Origin: Vitreoscilla sp.
Lineage (GTDB): Bacteria; Pseudomonadota; Gammaproteobacteria; Burkholderiales; Burkholderiaceae_C
Assembly (NCBI GenBank): GCA_018780145.1
Contig: JADMKA010000103.1
Location: 33,422-97,421, forward strand
Direction: 5' to 3'
Length of the DNA: 64,000 nt
Shown: one piece after another, positions 1 to 12,109 of the stretch
Layout: every line of letters starts with the position of its first letter
Numbering within the stretch: position 1 is the first letter of the stretch
Notes under the pieces: generated by a model
What the model was told of the DNA's origin: nothing
Database searches by the model: none
What the model saw: only the letters and a program-made list of their open reading frames with translations
Program-made: the position numbers and the translations under genes

Positions 1-138
1 CACCATGCCGGCCACGCCAGGCCACAACACCCGCAACCAGAGCTTGCCGTCCTCGACAGTGTGCAGCCCCAGCACCGAGAACGGGTCGGCGTGGCGCGCA
101 GCGAGCAGCGCATGGATCTCTTGGTCGCCCAGCATCAT
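1..138 (-). CDS. glgB: 1,4-alpha-glucan branching enzyme, N-terminal fragment
   Basis: Only the first 46 codons are in the window; the gene continues past base 1. The protein starts MMLGDQEIHALLAARHADPF and continues with SVLGLH. The A-x-R-H-x-D-P-F-x-V-L-G-x-H pattern is typical of the GlgB N-terminal domain, which creates alpha-1,6 branches in glycogen. The start codon lies 24 bases after the glgP stop, preceded by an AGAGG ribosome site, so glgP and glgB form one leftward operon. The call rests on a short N-terminal match, so the catalytic domain could not be checked. Confidence 0.85.
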   Translation of the reverse strand, partial: MMLGDQEIHALLAARHADPFSVLGLHTVEDGKLWLRVLWPGVAGMV

Positions 139-162
139 GGCCTCTCGTGCACCGAACGACGG

Positions 163-2655
<2,493 letters not shown>

Positions 2656-2730
2656 GAGGTTCCGTGTTGGGGCCGCCAGGGACCTGAGGGGGCGGCGAAG
2701 CGGAAAGTATCCAGGATTTGCCATCACGAT

Positions 2731-2745
2731 TGTAGTTTGACTACA
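2731..2745. promoter_or_regulatory. Operator palindrome O1 (perfect)
   Basis: TGTAGT-TTG-ACTACA is a perfect 6-3-6 inverted repeat, 76 bases upstream of the glgP start and on the upstream side of malK. It is the best match to the motif repeated across the carbohydrate locus. The form fits TGTARTnnnAYTACA, which I recall for HexR regulators. The actual binding protein is inferred, not shown. Confidence 0.75.
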
Positions 2746-2819
2746 TATGGAAAACCCCAGAGTTCACATAAGCTGTTGATTTTATTGATTGCGATGTCGA
2801 TTCATTGGTCGATGATCGA

Positions 2820-2848
2820 TTGTGCATCCGCAGTCATGGATGTATATT
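2820..2848 (+). promoter_or_regulatory. Candidate sigma-70 promoter of the malK operon
   Basis: TTGTGC at 2820-2825 and TATATT at 2843-2848 are separated by 17 bases. The -10 element lies inside operator O2 (2841-2855), a layout that would allow repression by occlusion. This is a pattern match only. Confidence 0.4.
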
Positions 2849-2855
2849 CTCTACA
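2841..2855. promoter_or_regulatory. Operator palindrome O2 (one mismatch)
   Basis: TGTATA-TTC-TCTACA matches the O1 layout with one broken pair. It covers the candidate malK -10 element and is centred about 110 bases from O1. Two sites in one divergent region suggest cooperative binding, which is inference. Confidence 0.55.
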
Positions 2856-2984
2856 TTCCCGCTCGCCGTCAACCCGCCGAGAGGGCGTTCGGGGTCCTGA
2901 CGCAACAGTCGGGCCCGCCGGGCTCGAAAAGAACCTTGTTTGGAGACAAGCCGCCCGGCATTGCCGGCGGCCCGGAGGTGCGTT

Positions 2985-4100
<1,116 letters not shown>

Positions 4101-4104
4101 CGCA

Positions 4105-5295
4105 ATGCACCGTCCCCGACAACCCGGCGCCCGCCGGTTGGCCGCATTGCTGCTGGCCACACTCACCACCATCGCCCAGGCCGCGCCACCGCGGCTGCTG
4201 GTCTGGATCAATGGCGACAAGGGCTACAACGGCCTGCAGAAGGTGGGTGACGCCTTCACGCAACTCAGCGGCGTGCCGGTGGTGGTGCAGCACCCCGAAG
4301 GCGCGCCCGACAAGTTCCAGGCCGCTGCCGGCGCCGGCAAGGGGCCGGACATCTTCTGCTGGCCGCACGACCGCGCCGGCGAGTGGGCCAAATCCGGCCT
4401 GATCGTGCCGATCAAGCCCTCGCGCCGGGTGCGCGAGGAGATCGAAGCCTCGGCCTGGTCGGCCTTCACCTACCAGGGCAAGGTCTGGGGCTACCCGCTG
4501 GCCATCGAGGCCAACGGCCTGATCTACAACAAGGCGCTGGTGAAGACCCCGCCGGCCACCTTCGACGAGGTGATCGCCCTCGACAAGCAGCTCCAGGCGC
4601 AGGGCAAGCACGCCCTCCTGTGGGACTACAACAAGTCGTTCTTCACCTTCCCGATGCTGGCCGGTGCCGGCGGCTTCGTCTTCGGCCGCACGCTCCAGGG
4701 CGACTACGACCCGAAACAGGTGGGCGTCAACACCGCCGGCGCCGTGAAGGCCGCCGAGATGCTGGCGCGCCTGATCAACGAGGGGCACATGCCACGCGGC
4801 GCCCGCTATGCCGAGATGGAGAGCGGCTTCTCGCGCGGCCAGGTGGCGATGATGATCTCCGGCCCCTGGGCCTGGGACAACGCGAAGAAGAGCGGCATCG
4901 ACTTCGGCGTGGCGCCCATCCCCAGTATCGGCAGCCAGCCCTCGAAGCCCTTCGTCGGCGTGCTCGGCTGCATGATCGCCGCCCCCAGCCCGGCCAAGGA
5001 CATTGCCCGCGAGTTCCTCGAGAACCACCTGCTGAAGGTGGAGCAATTGAAGGTGGTCTCGGCCGACGTGGCGCTGGGCACGCCCGCCAACAAGGCCTAC
5101 TTCGCCGAGCTGTCGGCCGACCCGGCCATCCGCGCCACGATGGAGAACGCCCGCCTCGGCGAGCCCATCCCCAACATCCCCGAAACCGGCCGCTTCTTCC
5201 CGGCGATGGACGCCGCACTCGAAGCCATCACCAACGGCCGCCAATCCCCCAAGGACGCACTCGACGGCGCCGCCGCCCGGATGCTGGTGAAATGA
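4105..5295 (+). CDS. malE: Maltose/maltodextrin-binding periplasmic protein (set 1)
   Basis: 396 aa, extracellular solute-binding protein family 1. A signal peptide is visible, with cleavage likely after AQA near residue 26. The mature part has MalE-like segments: LLVWINGDKGYNGL, GKGPDIFCWPHDRAGEW, GYPLAIEANGLIYNK and MMISGPWAW. It starts 4 bases after malK. It delivers maltodextrins to MalFG in the periplasm. It is paralogous to the MalE encoded at 19298-20518. A 454-bp gap with two structured repeats separates it from malF, unlike the rest of this compact operon. Confidence 0.93.
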   Translation: MHRPRQPGARRLAALLLATLTTIAQAAPPRLLVWINGDKGYNGLQKVGDAFTQLSGVPVVVQHPEGAPDKFQAAAGAGKGPDIFCWPHDRAGEWAKSGLIVPIKPSRRVREEIEASAWSAFTYQGKVWGYPLAIEANGLIYNKALVKTPPATFDEVIALDKQLQAQGKHALLWDYNKSFFTFPMLAGAGGFVFGRTLQGDYDPKQVGVNTAGAVKAAEMLARLINEGHMPRGARYAEMESGFSRGQVAMMISGPWAWDNAKKSGIDFGVAPIPSIGSQPSKPFVGVLGCMIAAPSPAKDIAREFLENHLLKVEQLKVVSADVALGTPANKAYFAELSADPAIRATMENARLGEPIPNIPETGRFFPAMDAALEAITNGRQSPKDALDGAAARMLVK

Positions 5296-5391
5296 ATCCA
5301 AACGCTCAGGCATTCCCGGGGATGGAAATGGCTGCTGGCGGCCCGATGCGGTCGATCGTGCAGCGAAGAGGTTGGCACGAGCCGAGGCTGC

Positions 5392-5474
5392 CGGGTGACC
5401 GGCTCCGCGAATGTCCCCCGGCGCTGGCCTTCGGCCATCGCCTCCTCCTAATATTTCGCTGCGCCGGTCACCCG
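5392..5474 (+). repeat. 83-bp structured repeat, copy 1
   Basis: Bounded by a perfect 12-bp inverted repeat, CGGGTGACCGGC at 5392-5403 and GCCGGTCACCCG at 5463-5474. Inside are a 5-bp stem GCGAA/TTCGC and a 10-position inner hairpin (5420-5442) with loop TTC and one mismatched pair. The single-stranded parts TGTCCCCC and TCCTCCTAATAT are identical in copy 2. Gap-free alignment with copy 2 gives 66 of 83 identical positions. The element folds in the mal transcript and may act as a REP-like RNA stabiliser or be a small mobile repeat. Confidence 0.85.
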
Positions 5475-5541
5475 ACATCCTCGGCAGTCCACCAGTCTTC
5501 CCCCGCGTTGCAGAACTCCGGCCGTGCCCGATCAGGACGGT

Positions 5542-5624
5542 GGGGTGCTCTGCGCAGCGAAATATTAGGAGGAGCCGGCAGCCGCAGGCTGGCGGCGGGG
5601 GACATTCGCGGAGCAGAGTACCCC
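5542..5624 (-). repeat. 83-bp structured repeat, copy 2 (inverted)
   Basis: Same length and core as copy 1 but in opposite orientation. Its outer stem is GGGGTGCTCTGC at 5542-5553 with GCAGAGTACCCC at 5613-5624, fully paired if one G-U pair is allowed in the plus-strand RNA. Relative to copy 1, seven base pairs change on both sides (four in the outer stem, three in the inner hairpin). The three remaining changes fall in a wobble, a loop and a shared mismatch. Being inverted, the two copies can also pair with each other. Confidence 0.85.
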
Positions 5625-5749
5625 GGCGGCCTGATCCCGCTCCAACTGCTGCGCAGGCGACTGGTCGCTATGGGCCGGGAGCCGGCAACCAGCGCTTTCG
5701 CGAGTTTCATGTGTTGCGGGTCACACGACGCACGGTGGAAGCAACTGAC

Positions 5750-7285
5750 ATGAGAAAGCCCTGTCTCCCTTGGCTGGGGCATGTGGCTGCGGCGCTGGCC
5801 AGCCTGGCCCTGCTGTGGCTGGTGTTCCGCCTGTACCTGGCCGGGCAACCGCTGGTGGCGGCAGCCATGCTGGTGGTCGGTGGCATCGCCATCTACCTGT
5901 ACAGCTCGGCCACCACGCTGGCCTGGCGCTACCTGTTTCCCGGCGTGGCCGGGATGCTGATCTTCGTGGCCTTCCCGCTGCTCTACACGATGCAGATCGG
6001 CTTCACGAACTACTCGTCGGCCAACCTGCTGAGCTTCGAGCGCGCCCGCGCCTACCTGCTGGACCAGTACGAGGTGGACGAAGACCAGGCGATGCCGTTC
6101 ACGCTGCATGCCGAGGGCACACGCTTTCGCCTGGTGCTCGCGCCGGCCACGGCTGCCAGCGGGGCGGCGGAGCATCTGATCTCGCCTCCATTGGCGCTGG
6201 ACGCCGGTGCACCCGGCGAGCCGATCGTGATGCAACGGCTCGCCGGTGACCCGCCAGGGCCCGCCCTGGGCTTGCGCGAGGTGATCGCCCAACGCGATGC
6301 CCTGATGGCCCTGCGCCTGCAACGGCCCGATGGCCAGCAACTGGTCTACGTGGGCGTGCGCGAGTTCGGCCAGCGCATGCCGCTGTGGGAGCCCCAACCC
6401 GACGGCGGCCTGCGGCAGATGAGCAGTGGCACCGTCTACCAGCCCAACCGCGAAACCGGCTTCTTCGAATCGGCGAGCGGTGAGCGCATCCAGCCCGGCT
6501 TCAAGGTCGGCATCGGCTTCAAGAACTACAGCCGCATGCTGCTCGACGAGGATTTCCGCGGCCCCTTCGTCTCGATCTTCATCTGGACCGTGGTCTTCTC
6601 CGGATTGACCGTGCTGTTCTCCACCGCCATCGGCATGACGCTGGCCGTGGTGCTGAACTGGGAGGCGCTGCGCTACCGCACGCTCTACCGCACGCTGCTG
6701 TTCCTGCCCTACGCGGTGCCGGGCTTCATCTCCATCCTGGTGTTCAAGGGCCTGTTCAACCAGAACTTCGGCGAGATCAACGCGATCCTCGACGCACTGT
6801 TCGGCGTGCGCCCGGCCTGGTTCGCCGATGCCTTCCTGGCCAAGGTGATGATCCTGATCGTCAACACCTGGCTGGGCTACCCGTACATCATGGTGCTGTG
6901 CACCGGCCTGCTGAAGGCGATCCCGGCGGACCTGTACGAGGCCTCGGCGATCGCCGGCGCCAAGCCGCTGACCAACTTCTTCAAGATCACCGCGCCGCTG
7001 ATCGCCCGCCCGCTGACACCGCTGCTGATCTCGGCGTTCGCCTTCAACTTCAACAACTTCGTGTTGATCTCGCTGCTCACCGACGGCCGGCCCGACTACC
7101 TCAACACCAAGCTGCCGGCGGGCACCAACGACATCCTGCTGAGCTACACCTACCGCATCGCCTTCACTGACGCCGGGGCCAACTTCGGCCTCGCCGCAGC
7201 GATCTCGACGCTGATCTTCCTGATCGTGGCGCTGATGTCGCTCGCCAACCTGAAGCTGATCCGCATGAACGAAGGAGCCAAGTAG
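5750..7285 (+). CDS. malF: Maltose ABC transporter permease MalF (set 1)
   Basis: 511 aa. The start ATG at 5750 is chosen because the protein begins there with MRKPCLPWLG and runs straight into two hydrophobic segments. A third membrane segment around YLFPGVAGMLIFVAF is followed by a long periplasmic loop typical of MalF and then the binding-protein-dependent permease domain. The EAA loop that contacts the ATPase (LYEASAIAGAKPLTNFF) begins near residue 396. The longer frame reading from 5411 passes through the repeat elements and is not believed. It forms the translocation channel with MalG. Confidence 0.93.
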   Translation: MRKPCLPWLGHVAAALASLALLWLVFRLYLAGQPLVAAAMLVVGGIAIYLYSSATTLAWRYLFPGVAGMLIFVAFPLLYTMQIGFTNYSSANLLSFERARAYLLDQYEVDEDQAMPFTLHAEGTRFRLVLAPATAASGAAEHLISPPLALDAGAPGEPIVMQRLAGDPPGPALGLREVIAQRDALMALRLQRPDGQQLVYVGVREFGQRMPLWEPQPDGGLRQMSSGTVYQPNRETGFFESASGERIQPGFKVGIGFKNYSRMLLDEDFRGPFVSIFIWTVVFSGLTVLFSTAIGMTLAVVLNWEALRYRTLYRTLLFLPYAVPGFISILVFKGLFNQNFGEINAILDALFGVRPAWFADAFLAKVMILIVNTWLGYPYIMVLCTGLLKAIPADLYEASAIAGAKPLTNFFKITAPLIARPLTPLLISAFAFNFNNFVLISLLTDGRPDYLNTKLPAGTNDILLSYTYRIAFTDAGANFGLAAAISTLIFLIVALMSLANLKLIRMNEGAK

Positions 7286-7288
7286 GCC

Positions 7289-8179
7289 ATGGCCATCGTC
7301 ACCGGCAAGAACCAACGCTGGCGCATCCTCGCCACCCATGTGGCGTTGTGGGCGCTGATCATCGTCACGCTGTTTCCCTTGTTCGCGGTGGTCTCGATCT
7401 CGCTACGGCCGGGCAACTTCTCCACCGGCTCGCTGATCCCGGATCGCATCAGCTTCGAGCACTGGTCGCTGGCGCTGGGCATCCCCTACACGCAGGCCGA
7501 CGGCACCATCGTGCAGCCCCCCTTCCCGGTGCTGCGCTGGCTGTGGAACTCGGTCAAGGTGGCCACCATCTCGGCGCTGCTGATCGTGGCCATCTCCACC
7601 ACCGCCGCCTACGGTTTCGCACGACTGAAGTTCAGGCACAAGAGCAGCATCCTGAACGGCATGATGCTGCTGCAGATGTTCCCGGTGGCCGCTGCGGTGG
7701 TGGCCGTGTTCGCCATCTTCGAGGGCATCGGGCACTCGCTGCCCTGGCTGGGCATCGAGACGCATGCCGGCCTGATCGTGGCCTACCTGGGCGGCGTGGC
7801 GATGCACATCTGGACGATCAAGGGCTACTTCGAGACCATCCCGACCGACATCGAGGAGAACGCCAAGGTCGACGGTGCCACCCACTGGCAGGCCTTCCGC
7901 CTGGTGCTGCTGCCGATGGCCGTGCCGATCCTGATGGTGGTGTTCGTGCTGGCCTTCATCGGCACCTTCATCGAGTACCCGGTGGCCTCGGTGATGCTGC
8001 GCGAGGAGCCCAACCTCACGCTGGCCGTGGGCTCCAAGTTCTACCTCTACGACCAGAAGTACCTGTGGGGCGATTTCGCGGCCGCCGCGGTGCTGGCCGG
8101 CCTGCCGATCACGCTGGTCTTCCTGGCGGCACAGCGCTGGATCGTCTCCGGCCTGACCTCCGGCGGCGTGAAGGGCTGA
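7289..8179 (+). CDS. malG: Maltose ABC transporter permease MalG (set 1)
   Basis: 296 aa inner-membrane permease, starting 3 bases after the malF stop codon. It has six hydrophobic segments and the EAA motif [14 protein letters not shown] near residue 190, which docks onto MalK. The C-terminus ends LTSGGVKG. The paralogue at 16851-17741 has the same length and ends AAGGVKG. Together with MalF it carries maltodextrins across the inner membrane. Confidence 0.94.
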   Translation: MAIVTGKNQRWRILATHVALWALIIVTLFPLFAVVSISLRPGNFSTGSLIPDRISFEHWSLALGIPYTQADGTIVQPPFPVLRWLWNSVKVATISALLIVAISTTAAYGFARLKFRHKSSILNGMMLLQMFPVAAAVVAVFAIFEGIGHSLPWLGIETHAGLIVAYLGGVAMHIWTIKGYFETIPTDIEENAKVDGATHWQAFRLVLLPMAVPILMVVFVLAFIGTFIEYPVASVMLREEPNLTLAVGSKFYLYDQKYLWGDFAAAAVLAGLPITLVFLAAQRWIVSGLTSGGVKG

Positions 8180-8183
8180 GGCG

Positions 8184-9722
8184 ATGAACACCGGGCCTTA
8201 TGCCAACCGATTCGACCTGGCCCTCGCCGGCCGCTATGAAGCCCGCGAGGCCGACTGGCGCATGAGCGCCGTCGTCTACCAGGTGCTGGTGGACCGCTTC
8301 GCGCCCAGCGCCGATCTGGCGGCCAAGCAGCACCTCTATCCCGCCCCCAAGACCCTGCGCGCCTGGAGCGACTTGCCCACCAAGGGCCGCTACCTGGACA
8401 GCCACAAGCTCTGGAGCCACGAGATCGATTTCTGGGGCGGCGACCTCGCCAGTACCGCGGCGCGGCTGGACCACGTGCAGGCGCTCGGCGCCGACGTGCT
8501 CTACCTGAACCCGATCTGCCTGGCGTACACGAACCACAAGTACGACGCGCTCGACTACCTTCAGATCTCGCCCGAGTACGGCACCCGCGAGGACGTGAAA
8601 GCCCTGGCGTCGGACGTCCACGCACGCGGCATGAAGCTGGTGCTCGACGGCGTGTTCAACCACATGGGGCGCAACGCGCCGATCTTCCAGTCGGCCGAGG
8701 CCGACCCGGCCAGCCCGTATCGGAACTGGTTTGTCTTCGGGCCGCAGTTCGCCGGCGGCGCGCGCGCCTGGTGGCGGGCCGAGAACCTGCCCGAGCTGAA
8801 CCTGGAGAACCCCGCGGTGCGCGAGCACCTGTTCAACGGGCACGACTCGGTGGTGCGCAGCTACCTGCGCGACGGCGTGGACGGCTGGCGGCTGGACGTG
8901 GCCTTCGACATCGGCTTCGTCTACCTGGAGGAGCTGACCCGCGCCGCGCACGCCGAAAAGCCCGGCTCGCTGGTGGTCGGCGAGATCGCCAACTACCCGA
9001 AGGAGTGGTTCCCGTCGGTGGACGCGGTGATGCACTTCGCGCTGCGCCACCTGATCCTGCGCCTGGTCAACGGCGAGATGGACACCCCCACGTTCGCGCG
9101 CATGCTGGAGCGCATGGTCACCGAGTGCGGCATCGAGAACATGCTGCGCAGCTGGATCTACCTGGACAACCACGACACCCCGAGACTGGCCACCAGCGTG
9201 CCCGACGAACGCGCGCGCCGCCTGGCCCAGGTGCTGCAGTTCACCCTGCCCGGCTCGCCCAACCTCTACTACGGCAGCGAGCTGGACATGCCCGGCGGCG
9301 ACGACCCCGAGATGCGCGCCCCGATGCGCTGGGACCTGGTCAGCGACCACAACGCCGCACTCGCCTGGACGAAGAAGCTCATCGCCATGCGCCGGCACCA
9401 CCGTGCCTTGCGGGTGGGCGACTTCCGGCCCATCTCCAGCCATCGCCTGCTGGCCTTCGAGCGCCACACCGACCTGGTCGCCGAGACCGTGCTGGTGATT
9501 GCCAACCCGGGCGACGAGGCGGTGACCGAGACACTGATGGTGGCCAACTCCAAGCTGATGGACAGCTCGTTGATGGTGGATCTGCTGGGGCAGCAGCCGT
9601 CAGTACCGATCCGCCTGTGGGCCACGCTGATGCAGGTGACCGTGCCGGCACGCAGCGCCTATGTTCTGCAACCCGAGGTCGCGCCCCCTGGCGGCTACAC
9701 GAACTACAAGCGCGTGCAATGA
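8184..9722 (+). CDS. Cytosolic GH13 alpha-glucosidase/cyclomaltodextrinase-like enzyme
   Basis: 512 aa with no signal peptide, so likely cytoplasmic and acting on imported oligosaccharides. GH13 regions are intact: DGVFNHMGRNAP (I), GWRLDVA with the nucleophile near Asp238 (II), VVGEIANY with the acid/base near Glu267 (III) and DNHDTPR with Asp331 (IV). A C-terminal beta domain follows, ending YTNYKRVQ. It begins 4 bases after the malG stop and overlaps the next gene by ATGA. It is a close paralogue of the exported enzyme at 15216-16793. The exact substrate (maltodextrin, cyclodextrin or pullulan fragment) cannot be set from the sequence. Confidence 0.9.
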   Translation: MNTGPYANRFDLALAGRYEAREADWRMSAVVYQVLVDRFAPSADLAAKQHLYPAPKTLRAWSDLPTKGRYLDSHKLWSHEIDFWGGDLASTAARLDHVQALGADVLYLNPICLAYTNHKYDALDYLQISPEYGTREDVKALASDVHARGMKLVLDGVFNHMGRNAPIFQSAEADPASPYRNWFVFGPQFAGGARAWWRAENLPELNLENPAVREHLFNGHDSVVRSYLRDGVDGWRLDVAFDIGFVYLEELTRAAHAEKPGSLVVGEIANYPKEWFPSVDAVMHFALRHLILRLVNGEMDTPTFARMLERMVTECGIENMLRSWIYLDNHDTPRLATSVPDERARRLAQVLQFTLPGSPNLYYGSELDMPGGDDPEMRAPMRWDLVSDHNAALAWTKKLIAMRRHHRALRVGDFRPISSHRLLAFERHTDLVAETVLVIANPGDEAVTETLMVANSKLMDSSLMVDLLGQQPSVPIRLWATLMQVTVPARSAYVLQPEVAPPGGYTNYKRVQ

Positions 9723-12109
9723 CCAGCCTGGTACGCCGGGCGGCGCTGGCCGCGTTCTTGCTCACCGGCTCCGCCTGCACCCACACGGGCTCTGCCCCGA
9801 CCGCCATGCCCGCCATCGACCTGGCCGCCTGCCGCACCGCACAGCCCCCTTGGGGCGACACGGTGCTATACCTGCGTGGGCCGATGAACAACTGGGGCGC
9901 GATGGAGGACTACGCCTTCCAGTTCAGCTGCGACGCCTACTACCTGAACGTCCGCCTGAACGGCCCCCAGGAGTTCAAGATCGCCGACGCGGCCTGGACG
10001 CCTGCCTTCACTTCCGCGCCACAGGCCCACGCCTTCTCGGGCGAGCACACCGTCCGTGCCGTGGTCGTGGCCGGCAACCTGCTGGTCAGCGTCGGGCCCA
10101 AGAGCTTCGCCGACCCGAATGCGGTGCCGGTCACCGACCCCGTGGCGCTGAGCCTGGCGCACGACTCGCGCGATCCGGCCCACAAGTCGCCGTTCGGTGC
10201 CGTCACCGCCGGCAGCATGGTGGACTTCGCCGTGTCGGCGCTGCCGGGCGCCAGCCGCATGACGCTGGTGATCGAGCAGCGCCGGATGGTGGGCAACCAG
10301 GAGCGGCTCGCCTACATCGAGCAGGCGCGCCTGCCGATGCGCCGCGAGACGCTGGGCGGGCGCGACCGCTGGACCGCCCGCCACCGCTTCACCGAGAAGG
10401 CCGTGCACGGCTACTGGTTCGAGGCCGAGGTGGCGGGGCACACCTACATCGTCCAGAACAACGCCGACCCGATCTTCTGGACGCGCGAGAAGGGCAGCGG
10501 TGGCCTCGGCAGCGTGGCCTGGAAGCCGCAGCGCAGCAGCGCGATCCGGCGCTACCGCCTCACCGTCTACGACCCGGCCTTCCAGGTGCCGGAGGACGCA
10601 CCCGACTTCGTCTACTACTACATCTTCCCCGACCGCTACCGCAACGGCGATCGCCGCAACGACCCGCGACCGGGCGTCGACAAGTACCAGAACCACAGCG
10701 TCGAGCTGCACGCCAACTGGAACGACAGGCCCTGGAAGCCCGGCACCGGCGACGGCTCTGACGCGGTCTTCAATAGTGATTTCTTCGGCGGTGATCTCGC
10801 CGGCATCATCGAGAAGCTCGACGACATCCGGGATCTCGGCGCCAACGCGATCTACATGACGCCGATCTTCCTGGCCGCCAGCAACCACAAGTACGACACC
10901 GCGGACTACCACCGCGTCGACCCCGCCTTCGGCAGCAACGAGGATTTCACCCGGCTGACGCAAGAGGCCGCCAGGCGCGGCATCCGCGTGATCCCCGACG
11001 CCTCGTTCAACCATGTGGGCAGCGATTCGGTCTACTTCAACCGCTTTGGCAACCACGGCAACCAGGGGGCCTTCCAGGGCGGCCGGATCAACCCGGATTC
11101 GCCGTATGCGAGCTGGTTCACCCTGAACCCGCGCGAGGCCGACCCCGACAAGCAGTACCGTGGCTGGGCGGGTGTGCTGGACCTGCCCGAGCTGGACAAG
11201 GCCTCGCCGGCCTGGCGCCGCTTTGCCTACGACGCGCCAGATTCGGTGACCAAGGTCTGGCTGGACCGTGGTGCGGCAGGCTGGCGCATGGACGTCGCCC
11301 CCTGGGTGCCGGACGACTTCTGGCGCGAGTGGCGGCGGGCGGTCAAGTCCCATCGCCCCGATGCCATCACGATTGCCGAGACCTGGTTCGATTCGTCCAA
11401 GTACTTCGTCGGCGACACGTTCGACTCGACGATGAACTACATCTTCCGCAACGCCGTGCTCGAGTACGCGGCTGGTGGCCCGGCGGACGCGCTCTACGGC
11501 AACCTCGAATGGCTCCGAGAGGCCTACCCGCCGCCCGCGTTCTTCGCGCTGATGAACCTGCTGTCCAGCCACGACCAGGCGCGCTCGCTGCACGTCCTCG
11601 GCTGGACAGACGGCGCCGATGCGGCGGCGATCGAGACCGCCAAGCGCCGGCTGAAGCTCGCCGTCTTCTTCCAGATGGTGTTCCCCGGTTCGCCCGCGAT
11701 CTACTACGGTGACGAGGTCGGCGTGACTGGCGGCGACGACCCCTACAACCGTGCCACCTACCCCTGGCCCGACCAGGGCGGCAAGCCCGACCTGGCGCTG
11801 CGCGCCGAGTTCAAGCGGCTGATCGCGCTGCGCCGCGAGCACGCCGTCCTTCGCCGCGGCAGCCTCGGCGCACCGCTGTACACAGATGCCCACGTGGTCG
11901 TGCTGCCGCGCCGGCTCGGAGCGCAATGGGCGATCACCGCCACCAACAACGCCGAGACCGCGCGCGAGGTGGTCGTCCCGCTGCCCGCCGGGGCACCCTC
12001 CGGGCCCTGGGCCGACGCGCTGAACGGTGGCCAGGTGGTCTCGAAAGACGGCCAGCTGACGCTGCGGCTGCCCGCACTGGGCGGGCAGGTCCTGACCTCG
12101 TTGCAGTGA
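9719..12109 (+). CDS. Exported GH13 amylase/pullulanase-like enzyme with N-terminal glucan-binding region
   Basis: 796 aa. The N-terminus MTSLVRRAALAAFLLTGSAC is a signal peptide ending in Cys20, with a weak lipobox. Residues about 45-110 (LYLRGPMNNWG onward) look like an X25/SusE-type beta-sandwich, and another beta-rich region leads into the barrel. GH13 motifs are DASFNHVG (I), GWRMDVAP with Asp525 (II), IAETWFD with Glu554 (III) and SSHDQAR with Asp619 (IV). It is likely a periplasmic or surface-anchored enzyme that cuts polysaccharide before ABC import. The ATGA overlap with the preceding gene indicates translational coupling. Confidence 0.88.
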   Translation: MTSLVRRAALAAFLLTGSACTHTGSAPTAMPAIDLAACRTAQPPWGDTVLYLRGPMNNWGAMEDYAFQFSCDAYYLNVRLNGPQEFKIADAAWTPAFTSAPQAHAFSGEHTVRAVVVAGNLLVSVGPKSFADPNAVPVTDPVALSLAHDSRDPAHKSPFGAVTAGSMVDFAVSALPGASRMTLVIEQRRMVGNQERLAYIEQARLPMRRETLGGRDRWTARHRFTEKAVHGYWFEAEVAGHTYIVQNNADPIFWTREKGSGGLGSVAWKPQRSSAIRRYRLTVYDPAFQVPEDAPDFVYYYIFPDRYRNGDRRNDPRPGVDKYQNHSVELHANWNDRPWKPGTGDGSDAVFNSDFFGGDLAGIIEKLDDIRDLGANAIYMTPIFLAASNHKYDTADYHRVDPAFGSNEDFTRLTQEAARRGIRVIPDASFNHVGSDSVYFNRFGNHGNQGAFQGGRINPDSPYASWFTLNPREADPDKQYRGWAGVLDLPELDKASPAWRRFAYDAPDSVTKVWLDRGAAGWRMDVAPWVPDDFWREWRRAVKSHRPDAITIAETWFDSSKYFVGDTFDSTMNYIFRNAVLEYAAGGPADALYGNLEWLREAYPPPAFFALMNLLSSHDQARSLHVLGWTDGADAAAIETAKRRLKLAVFFQMVFPGSPAIYYGDEVGVTGGDDPYNRATYPWPDQGGKPDLALRAEFKRLIALRREHAVLRRGSLGAPLYTDAHVVVLPRRLGAQWAITATNNAETAREVVVPLPAGAPSGPWADALNGGQVVSKDGQLTLRLPALGGQVLTSLQ

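Larger units (their letters stand above)
2656..2984. promoter_or_regulatory. Divergent glgP / malK control region
   Basis: A 329-bp gene-free stretch between two divergent operons. It is clearly more AT-rich than its surroundings. It holds two copies of the locus palindrome (2731-2745 and 2841-2855) and a plausible promoter for malK. No small gene with a ribosome site was recognised in it. Confidence 0.7.
5296..5749. other. Unusually long malE-malF intercistronic region
   Basis: 454 bases without a credible gene inside an operon whose other junctions are 4 bases or overlaps. It contains two inverted 83-bp structured elements (5392-5474 and 5542-5624) with a 67-base spacer. The remaining sequence around 5625-5749 leads to the malF ribosome site and shows nothing else I recognise. 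Confidence 0.8.

Noticed and set aside
5563..5575. Strong Shine-Dalgarno-like TAGGAGGAG after AATAT
   Set aside because: No start codon follows at a usable distance on the plus strand; the sequence is part of the conserved core of repeat copy 2 and also occurs reversed in copy 1.
5411..5749. N-terminal extension of malF through the repeat region
   Set aside because: The added 113 codons are encoded by the palindromic elements and look like no MalF; a normal start exists at 5750.
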